Source: CAYFLR01 sp964343805
Lineage (GTDB): Bacteria; Bdellovibrionota_B; Oligoflexia; CAYFLR01
DNA: 64,000 nucleotides
Assembly (NCBI GenBank): GCA_964343805.1
Contig: CAYFLR010000012.1
Location: forward strand, 72,150-136,149
Reading direction: 5' to 3'
The notes under the pieces were generated by a model. It worked only from the letters and a program-made list of their open reading frames with translations, had not been told where the DNA came from and made no database searches. The position numbers were made by a program, and so were the translations under genes. Below are positions 1 to 7,938 of the stretch, in pieces (within the stretch, counting starts at the first letter, position 1; the number at the start of each line of letters is the position of its first letter).

Positions 1-1
1 A

Positions 2-847
2 ATTGATTTTGGTTTAAATGTAAACGGCACTATTCAGCCTATCAGCAAGCAGGATGCCGATCAACTCTACACCCAAATGGAAAAAGGGATGAAGTTTGAT
101 CAAGATCTGATGGTGCAATCGGCTAAGAACGTTCAGTCTCAAATTCAAAGTGCCACTGCTCAATACCAAATAGCTGGCCAACTGCAACAGGCAATGGGGA
201 ATCAAACTCAAGCTTCTCCGGAACAATTTAGTCATGATGTTTATCAAATGATTGATCCCTATTTAAATCAATACACTGACCTTTTAAAACAAGATCATCC
301 AGATCAGGAGCAATTAAGCAGCAAAGCTGAGGAAATTTCCTCTTTTGTCCTTGGGTATACCTTGAGTCAAAATATTCCGGTAAATAGTGCCTCCCAATTT
401 GCTGAGAATATTGGTCAATATATTCAAGGAGACTATACCAAACAATATAGTACTAAATATCATGCGGCTAAAAATCTCAATCCTGACAAGGCCCCGATAG
501 TCAAATGGGTGAGTTATCAAGTAAAAATACCTTCTATTTTAGAGTATCGCCCCATCATTCTTCATGATGATCGACCCGTTTTGGCTACTGAAAAGATATA
601 TAAAGCGGCAGTGAGAGTTTTTCTTCTCTTGGAGGAAGATCGTCTCAAGCAAACCTTTTTACCTTTTCTCACTGCGGCAAGACAGGCCTACATTTCCAAT
701 AAGGTATATGGACCAGGTTATAGCACCTCTAAGTCACTCATTCAAAAGATGGCAAGTTTTGTTCCCTATTTAGGAAGATATAGAAACCGGGCAACTAAAC
801 CGATAATTGCTCAGATTCAGTTTTTGATGTCTCCTGAAATGCGATAA
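2..847 (+). CDS. Hypothetical protein, 5'-truncated by the window edge
   Basis: The reading frame is open from base 2, so the gene begins upstream of the window; the first internal ATG at 77 has no Shine-Dalgarno sequence and is unlikely to be the true start. About 281 residues are visible. The N-terminal part is rich in Gln, Ser and Ala (an SAKNVQSQIQSATAQYQ stretch that could form a helix or coiled coil); the C-terminal part is more basic and aromatic. No family is recognised. It lies 31 bases before two genes for exported proteins on the same strand and may share a transcript with them. Reality of the gene is supported by length and codon continuity; its function is unknown. Confidence 0.7.
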   Translation: MDFGLNVNGTIQPISKQDADQLYTQMEKGMKFDQDLMVQSAKNVQSQIQSATAQYQIAGQLQQAMGNQTQASPEQFSHDVYQMIDPYLNQYTDLLKQDHPDQEQLSSKAEEISSFVLGYTLSQNIPVNSASQFAENIGQYIQGDYTKQYSTKYHAAKNLNPDKAPIVKWVSYQVKIPSILEYRPIILHDDRPVLATEKIYKAAVRVFLLLEEDRLKQTFLPFLTAARQAYISNKVYGPGYSTSKSLIQKMASFVPYLGRYRNRATKPIIAQIQFLMSPEMR

Positions 848-878
848 GAACTTAATACTAAATTAATGAGGAAATGAT

Positions 879-1805
879 ATGAAATATTTAATACTACTTT
901 TAATTAGTTTCGGAAGCTTGTTTGCATCACCAATCAATAGTCAGCGTGATTATTTTGATACCTTTCAAATAACCCAAAGCTACGAAGACCGTCATTATGA
1001 TAACTATCAAATTGTAACCTTCTACACCGCAGGTCTCTATGTGGTTGACTTTACATTAAAGTGGAGAGGAGAGGCTAACGCCTGTGCAGATCTCTATTCA
1101 GAGACTAAGAAATTGGGTAAAAGACATTACTTTAATACGAAAGATCAAATTGTAAATCGTAAAGTAGGGCACAACACCAATTTTATTCAAATTAGATTTT
1201 GTAAATGGGACCCAGAGATTGATTATGTAACCATCACCTTCAAAAAACCTCGTGAGAGAGTAGTAGAACGCTTTTACAGACCAAGTAAGGACTATATAGA
1301 AGCAGTTTATACCCTTTATAATCGGACTTTAGAATTAGGAAAACACGTACAATTAAAAAGAAATGTTCACGCTTTTCGATTTTTAAATCATCAAATTTCC
1401 CAGGTGAACCTCTTTACTACATTTATCTCTCCCTATTCCACTCATATGTTAAATCAATATCGAGTGATTATAGACATCATCGATCAGCAAATAGACAATA
1501 GAGGAAAAGGACTTATCTCCCAATTGGCTATGAGTACTGATTTTAAGGTCTCTCAATTAGCAAATGATGTGATTACATCTCGAAATAAATTGGCTGATCT
1601 GATTGGCTATCATGAGGATTTAGATCAAAAGACCGATTATCAGTTCAAATGCTGTGTTCCGGTTCCAGGGGTGGCACAGTGTGAGCTGGGGTTTGATCGC
1701 ATTCAACTTCCCGTCCGTCCTTTCTGGGGAAAAGAGGAAACTCTCAATTATTGCAAACACTATGGGTATTTTAATTTTGTAACCAATAAGAAATCTACAT
1801 TATAA
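879..1805 (+). CDS. Hypothetical secreted protein
   Basis: 308 residues. Residues 1-16 form a signal peptide (basic start MKY, then a Leu/Ile-rich core ending GSLFASP), so the product is expected in the periplasm or outside the cell. No lipobox is present. The mature part is rich in Tyr, Phe and charged residues, with Cys residues near 68 and 108 and a Cys cluster close to the C terminus (FKCCVPVPGVAQCELGF) that could form disulfides. The start is supported by GAGGAAATGAT just upstream of ATG. It sits between the 5' hypothetical gene and a lipoprotein gene on the same strand with short gaps. No family was recognised. Confidence 0.75.
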   Translation: MKYLILLLISFGSLFASPINSQRDYFDTFQITQSYEDRHYDNYQIVTFYTAGLYVVDFTLKWRGEANACADLYSETKKLGKRHYFNTKDQIVNRKVGHNTNFIQIRFCKWDPEIDYVTITFKKPRERVVERFYRPSKDYIEAVYTLYNRTLELGKHVQLKRNVHAFRFLNHQISQVNLFTTFISPYSTHMLNQYRVIIDIIDQQIDNRGKGLISQLAMSTDFKVSQLANDVITSRNKLADLIGYHEDLDQKTDYQFKCCVPVPGVAQCELGFDRIQLPVRPFWGKEETLNYCKHYGYFNFVTNKKSTL

Positions 1806-1823
1806 TTTTGCAAGAGGTGAATT

Positions 1824-3080
1824 ATGTATCAGAAATTAATAAGTTGTTTTTTAATCTCTCTCTTTTTACTAACCTCTTTGGCATGTAAGAAAAGAGGTGA
1901 ATTTGCTAGTGGTAAATCCGAGGTAAAAGGTGTTATTTCAGATGAGCAAGTGAAGAGCTCTATGGGGGATCCTCGGGGAGATGGAAACGTTCAAGTTCTC
2001 CACCGTGTAGCTTCTGAAGATATGTTTCGTAATGATTGGCAGACAGGGGCTGAATTTAATACCTTAACTGAGGATAAAAGAACACTCCAATTGCCACCAA
2101 CTGTGACCAACTTTAGGCTGGTAGTGAGGCAGTTACACACCGCAAATAAGAAACCTATTTACTATCAAATGGCAGGGAGTGAGCAGAAAACGCCCATTCC
2201 TAATACCTCTGATTATTATTTTACCCAGAATATAAGTGGATCCAAGATTGTTTTCACTGCAGATGAAGGAACCAAATTGGAATCATTTTCAGTTCCCTTT
2301 GTGGAAATTATGGATGCAACCACTAATATAAAAGCTCTCAATCCTTATACCTTGGCTAAAATTGAGGACTTTAATTTTAAGCCCAGAGAATTTATTCCTG
2401 ATCTAAAAGTGCTTTTCGTAGCCATGGAACATTTGAAACAAACTTACCGTCTGCAAGATTTTAGACTCAGATATGGGCCTCTTTTTTATACTCTAACTTA
2501 TGAACTCTTTCCTTCTCTGATAAAAGGTCGCCGTATCAGTAGTGGTCGGACTTACCCTAAGCTATTGGCTTTAAAAATCATTTATGATGTACTAAAGGTA
2601 GAAATGGATTTTGATAAACAGGTTCCTACTCGAAAAAAGTACATTGAACAAATTGAAACTGTAATTAGGAAGCTAGATGAAGAATTCGAGTTGGTGGCAG
2701 AATCTTCCAAGATTTCTCGAGAATTTGCCAAACAACTCAATCATCTTTTAGCCCACCTGCAAGAGACCAATAACTTTGATCAACCCCTTTCCGGAAGTAA
2801 CGAAACACCTAACTCATTACTTCGTTCTTTTAGATCTCTCAATAATCGTATCTTGACCAATAGTAGAGGTGATGCAGGAGCAACGGATCAAGCTAAATCA
2901 CTTATTGATTTCTATATAACTAACTTTGAACTCATTTCTCAACTCCCTCGAGTTCAATACAATGAAATGTACACCTTACAACACGTTTTAGCATGTTACG
3001 CCAAATTGTTTGGTTATAAACAACGCGCGGTGGTTAATCTGCATGCTAATATTAGAGTTTCTGTAACCGGTGACTTATAG
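1824..3080 (+). CDS. Hypothetical lipoprotein
   Basis: 418 residues. The N terminus has a hydrophobic signal followed by a lipobox (LTSLAC, Cys 21), so lipid anchoring in the inner or outer membrane is predicted. The first ~60 mature residues are polar and flexible; the rest looks globular and helical (LKQTYRLQDFRLRYG, then a KKYIEQIETVIRKLDEEFEL segment with coiled-coil character). AGAGGTGAATT precedes the ATG. It follows the secreted protein gene by 18 bases and ends 1 base from the convergent YcgN-like gene. Not recognised as a known family; role unknown, possibly envelope-related like its upstream partner. Confidence 0.75.
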   Translation: MYQKLISCFLISLFLLTSLACKKRGEFASGKSEVKGVISDEQVKSSMGDPRGDGNVQVLHRVASEDMFRNDWQTGAEFNTLTEDKRTLQLPPTVTNFRLVVRQLHTANKKPIYYQMAGSEQKTPIPNTSDYYFTQNISGSKIVFTADEGTKLESFSVPFVEIMDATTNIKALNPYTLAKIEDFNFKPREFIPDLKVLFVAMEHLKQTYRLQDFRLRYGPLFYTLTYELFPSLIKGRRISSGRTYPKLLALKIIYDVLKVEMDFDKQVPTRKKYIEQIETVIRKLDEEFELVAESSKISREFAKQLNHLLAHLQETNNFDQPLSGSNETPNSLLRSFRSLNNRILTNSRGDAGATDQAKSLIDFYITNFELISQLPRVQYNEMYTLQHVLACYAKLFGYKQRAVVNLHANIRVSVTGDL

Positions 3081-3081
3081 G

Positions 3082-3537
3082 TTATTCATCATTTAGATCC
3101 ATGATGTAATCTTGAAAATCATCAGGATGGATATGTTTTTCGGAAAAAACCTTTCCTAAAATAGAGTGTCCGTCCTGATGTATTTTTTTGGGGTCACCAC
3201 ATTGTAGGTGATGCCAACTAGGGAGTTCTTTTCCCTCTACTTTTAGGCGATAGGCACAAGAGGCTGGTAAGTCTATTTTCATAACATTTTGCGGGCTCAA
3301 TTTAATACAATTGGGAACCAGTTTTTTCCTCTTATTATAGTTTTGGCACCCTCCTTCATCCAGGTCGTAAAGCTGACAGACTATGTGTGTAAAATAGACC
3401 TTCCCCGTATCCTCGTCTTCAATTTTGTGCAGGCAGCAGATTCCGCAGTGGTCACATAATTGTTCCCATTCTGATGGGGTGAGTTGTTCTGGTGATTTGT
3501 TTAAAGCATCGCTCATGAGGTTAAATAAATTGATCAA
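3082..3537 (-). CDS. YcgN-like UPF0260 family cysteine-rich protein
   Basis: 151 residues, about the length of E. coli YcgN (UPF0260, YkgJ-like CxxCxxCC superfamily). The sequence shows CDHCGICCLHK (Cys 28, 31, 34, 35), further Cys at 54, 64, 77 and 94, and the family pattern of a CAYRL segment followed by G(K)ELPSWH. Such proteins are predicted to bind Fe or Zn; the cellular role is not established. The gene overlaps the end of the upstream outer-membrane-like gene by 17 bases, so it is the last gene of the efflux operon read on the minus strand. A start at Met 8 (MSDALNK) is also possible. Family assignment is confident, function is not. Confidence 0.88.
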   Translation of the reverse strand: MINLFNLMSDALNKSPEQLTPSEWEQLCDHCGICCLHKIEDEDTGKVYFTHIVCQLYDLDEGGCQNYNKRKKLVPNCIKLSPQNVMKIDLPASCAYRLKVEGKELPSWHHLQCGDPKKIHQDGHSILGKVFSEKHIHPDDFQDYIMDLNDE

Positions 3538-4903
3538 TTAAGTCAAAAAAGCCAAAGTAAGGAAGCTTAACACTTATGCTTAATCCAGGCAATTGAAGGT
3601 CAGATTCAATCTTATCATCCTTACTAAATAAGGGGGTCTCTAGCTTCCATACTGCTGTGTAAAAGGGCTCGATGGCTAATTGAAAATCAGGGAAATTATA
3701 CAAAAAAGGCAATACTACAGTGCCACCAAGGTAGGGAGAGTGTAACTCTTTTTCCGCGTAATACCCAACTGTAGGACCAAAAGCCAAATCTAAAGAGTAT
3801 TTCTTATGATGAAAAAGCCTTAATCCCCCCTGAGTGGAAAGAGAGGTCAGGTTTTCTGTAAAAAAATAGTTTAAATTGAGTCTAAAAAATAGAGGTCCAT
3901 AAAAAAGAGAGAGGTCACCTTGCAGATTGAAAGGGTAAGAGCCTCCCAAGCCATAGAGCATAAGAGGAATTCCATTAAGCTGTTGAAGTCGATTCTCGAT
4001 CTTGCCAATCAGGCTATTGGTTGTATCTGAAAAAGTCGACAAGGGGCCTTCAGAGGTTATACGATAAATATTCTTGGTGATCCTATCTTCCATCATCACA
4101 TAAAAGGCAACGGTGTTGTCAGATAAACTGGTCTTGCCAGAGATGTAGAAGGGAGCACGGTAGTTTTTTCCAAACTTCCTGGTGATATAAGGAGTCATAT
4201 AGTTAAAAGCTAAAGGGATCGCCGAATACTGTAACTTAGTGGAGATCAGCCTTTTTACATCTTCAGCTAAATAAAGGTTTCCTTGCTTGTTTTGCCCATC
4301 AAGATAGGAAAAATCTGCCAGTTCAAAGCGAGGGCGATGATTTTTATTTCCCTGTAGAAAGGAAAGAATTTTCCCCACTTTAGTCATGAGCGCTTGATAG
4401 AGTATATGGGCGTCATTTTGTGGCAAGACAAAGGTTAACTCATAGATGCTTTCTGAAGAAAGATGAATTAAAAAGAGAGTATAAATTCGTATACTCCATA
4501 CCTCCTTAAAAGCTCCTATCAAAGTATATTTGTAAGGTTTATGCTTTTTAAAAGGACGGATAAGATCTAGCATATGCTTTTTTAAAGTGGGGAGTTGCTC
4601 GGTAATTTGCTCCCGTCCTGAGAAATCCACGGTTGTTAGAAAGTCTTTTATTTTAGTTGGTAAATTGGGGGAGTTTATTCCATGGTACAGTGTTGGATCA
4701 TTATAATAAAAAAAGGTGGTGATATCCCAGTCGAGTTTATATTCGCCAGTGGTGGTAAGTCCTCCCTGCATGGGAAAAACTAAGGTAGAAGCCTTATTTT
4801 CATCAGCTATAGTGTTGGCTGACAATTGAAATGTATGCAAAAAAGTTATTGATAAACTGAAGCAGAGAAAAGTCCAAAGCTTGAAATATTTGATTTTCAT
4901 CAT
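3521..4903 (-). CDS. Putative outer-membrane beta-barrel protein
   Basis: 460 residues with an N-terminal signal peptide (ending near LHTFQLSANT). The middle is soluble-looking; the C-terminal ~150 residues alternate polar and hydrophobic/aromatic residues with Gly turns (LMLYGLGGSYPFNLQGDLSL, LSTQGGLRLF), as expected for short beta-barrel strands, and the protein ends in Phe-Ile. The ATG overlaps the stop of the RND permease 2 gene (ATGA), so translation is probably coupled to the pump. No named family was recognised. It may be an accessory outer-membrane component of the efflux system; that is inference from position only. Confidence 0.7.
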   Translation of the reverse strand: MMKIKYFKLWTFLCFSLSITFLHTFQLSANTIADENKASTLVFPMQGGLTTTGEYKLDWDITTFFYYNDPTLYHGINSPNLPTKIKDFLTTVDFSGREQITEQLPTLKKHMLDLIRPFKKHKPYKYTLIGAFKEVWSIRIYTLFLIHLSSESIYELTFVLPQNDAHILYQALMTKVGKILSFLQGNKNHRPRFELADFSYLDGQNKQGNLYLAEDVKRLISTKLQYSAIPLAFNYMTPYITRKFGKNYRAPFYISGKTSLSDNTVAFYVMMEDRITKNIYRITSEGPLSTFSDTTNSLIGKIENRLQQLNGIPLMLYGLGGSYPFNLQGDLSLFYGPLFFRLNLNYFFTENLTSLSTQGGLRLFHHKKYSLDLAFGPTVGYYAEKELHSPYLGGTVVLPFLYNFPDFQLAIEPFYTAVWKLETPLFSKDDKIESDLQLPGLSISVKLPYFGFFDLIDQFI

Positions 4904-7900
4904 TTTTTAAACCCCATTTCGACTCTCAATAAAAGAGCATCTATTCGGTTTATTAATCCATCCACAATATTATATACCAGAGGAATGACAAAAAGGGTAA
5001 GAAAAGTGGAAACACATAATCCCCCTACTAATACAATACTTAAAGATTGATAGAGTTCACTTCCTGTACCGGAAATTATTGCAGTGGGAAGAGCAGCGAG
5101 GACGGTAGTTAAGGTGGTCATTAATATGGGACGTAACCTTGATCCTGCACTAAAGATTATCGCCTCTATTTTTGTCATATGTGCTCTTCTGCTTGAATTA
5201 ATGGTATCTATAAGCATAATGGCATTATTAACCACTATGCCGCAAAGAATGGCTGAACCAATGAAGGCTGGTATATCATAATGAAATAATGTAATCCGTA
5301 AGCTCAAAATAATTCCGATAGAGGCCAGGGGGATGCTAAGTAATATGATAAAAGGATAAAGTACTGATTCGAATTGAATAGCTAAAACTACATAAATTAA
5401 TATAATGGCAAATAACATTGCTGTTAATAGATGGCCAAATGTTTCATGGATATTTAGCTCTGGGGGCGAGAGTTCCCAACGCATGTCTTTGAGGGGGGAT
5501 AAACTGGCTATTTGGCTCTCAATATCTTCAATAGATCTCCCATCAGTGTTGATGGCTATTTCTCCTACCCGCCGTCGTTCTTCATGTAAAATGGATAAGG
5601 CTTGATCGGAAATATTGAAGTCGAGGACATCGCTTAACATTAAACCCTGATGAATAGGGGAAGCTAAGAGGGGCATATTCATAAACTGATCAATTGAATT
5701 CCATACTGGGGGAGTGGTTTGGGTAAAAACACTGGTTAAATGATTCCCTATTTGCAGCTCGGTGACAGGTAACTGTTCGGTATAATATTTAATACTATCT
5801 TCGATCATTGAGCGGGTGACACCGGCCGCTTGCATTCGATGATAGGGCAGTTCAAAATTAATCTGGGGTGTATTTAAACCTGTTCTTAGACGGACACCGG
5901 TGATTCCTGGAATCTGTTTCAATAAAGGAAGTAACTGATTATTCACTTTACTCAGGGTTTCTAAACTTGGATTGGTAGTTGTCAATATTAAATCTGCCCG
6001 ATCACTTCCACCAAACAGTGTGTTGATAGGTGTGAGAGGGGTAATAAAGTATTCGGGGTGTTCTACCGTACTAAATAGACCAGTGATTCTCAAGGGGAGC
6101 GCATAAATCTCATTTTGACTTTGAATATGGATTGTATTTCTTCCTTTCCCATAACGTCCCATAACATGGTCAAAGTGCTTTTTCCGATTTACTCTTTCTG
6201 CTATTTGAGTGCCATTTTTTACTTTGGTCATGTCAGGTGTGGACGCCGGGTAGAGAAGATCGATCCGGTAGTTTTTTTCTGCATGACTTGAAAAGAAGTT
6301 GAGACCAGGACGGGCAAAGAGGCAGAGAACTGAGATAACAAAGGCTAATACCAGGGTGCCTCCAGCTGCGATTCGGTTATCAAGTAATTTTTTTAGTTGT
6401 TTTTGATAGGTTTTTTCTACCCAACCAAAAAAATCTACCACAACTATAGTATCCTTCTTCTTTTTTTCACCTAGATTCGCATTGCGATCCAAAATTTGAG
6501 CGAGGTAAAGTAGATAGGCATAGCCGTAAAAAGTATGATTATAATGGTGAGGGCTAAATCTTTAAAAATGATTCCTGAGATGCCTGGGATAAAGATGATA
6601 GGTAAAAATACCACAATACTGGTATTACCTGAGGCTATGATCGGTCTTGCCACTTGACTGGTGGTTTTTACAATCACTTCAGAAAGGGGCATGCCTGCAG
6701 ACAGATTTTTTTGAGTCGCTTCTACAATTACAATCGCCCCATCAATGACCATCCCCATGGCGAGGGCCAATCCCACTAATGAAAAAATATTAATACTGAT
6801 GCCAAAGAGGGGGAAAAAGCAAAGGGAGATAAAAGCAATTATGGGGAGACTGCCTGCAATAACAAAGGTCTCACTAAATTTCCGGATAAAAATCCAGAGA
6901 ACTAAGATCGCTAAACTAGCACCTATCACAGCATTGATAGCCACTGTTTTAATGGAACCTTTAATAAAATCTGCCTCGTCATATANNNNNNNNNNATGAC
7001 TTTTAAATTGTAAGCTCTTTTGTTTTCCAGACTGGCTAAATTTCCAAGTACACTTGCGGAAAGTTTAGTGGAACTGGTGGCGTCAGACTTGTAGATAGAG
7101 ATTTCAATAGAGGGTGTGTTATCTAAAAAGGTATAGGCCTTATCATGAATTAGTTCCAACTTGCTCTCTGTAATTTGGTAAAGGGGAACGGTCTTGCCTT
7201 TTGCAACAAGTATCTCTAGGTTTTTTAAGTTTTCTATTGATTGAATAGGGCTCTGAAATGAGAGGGGGATTTTCTGATTATCAGTTTCCAATGCCCCTAA
7301 TTGAGCTTTGACATTTTGTTTTTTTATCTGACTTATTATATTTTGGGGGCTTAACTTCAGTTCTTTTAAGCGGTTTTGAGATAAATAAAGGGTAAATTGC
7401 TCTTTTAACGTTCCATTTAGGGTTACTTTTGATACCTCTGGAATTTGCTCTAACTTAGGCTTCACCAAGCGAGTGATCATTCGATTGAGATCATGACTTA
7501 GATGCTCTTTTTGACTGGTGGCGTGAATGATGATACTTGGGTCTTTCCCTGTATCATTTACTTCTACATTAATTTCTCCCATATCTTCAGGTAATAAGTG
7601 TTTGGCTAGATCTATTTTTTCGCGGGTGGCCAATTTTATGGTTTCTACATTCATACTCCAATCGAAGAAGAGAAATAAATTAACTCCGTTAGAGGTGGTG
7701 ATACTTCGCAATCTGACGAGGCCGCTTAAGGTTCCTAACTCCTCTTCTAAGGGTTTAGTGATGGTATTTTCAACTGTTCTGAGTGGAGCACCTTTGTAGT
7801 TTGCTTCAACCACCAAACTCGGGCGTTTAATATTAGGAAAAAGGCGAGTGGGAAGTTGAGCAGTCACCAGGATTCCGAGGATCCAATTACACTATAAACA

Positions 7901-7938
7901 GCTATGGGTCTCTTGATGAGCTCAGCAAAAAACTGCAT
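4900..7938 (-). CDS. RND efflux permease subunit 2, interrupted by two frameshifts and an assembly gap
   Basis: Read as one gene it would be about 1,013 residues, normal for an RND inner-membrane permease. The ATG overlaps the stop of permease 1 (TAATG). The N terminus MQFFAELIKRPIAVYSV is in one frame; the continuation ILGILVTAQLPTRLFPN is in another, and one missing G near 7883 would restore it. A 10-N gap at 6986-6995 and a second shift near 6500-6518 follow. Recognisable parts are the porter-domain start, TM4 GMVIDGAIVIVE, the FKDLAL segment, TM7-TM8, TM10 GIVVNNAIMLIDT and a C-terminal TM bundle. Either a pseudogene or sequence errors; the draft state of the assembly makes errors plausible. 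Expected partner of permease 1 in one pump. Confidence 0.8.
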
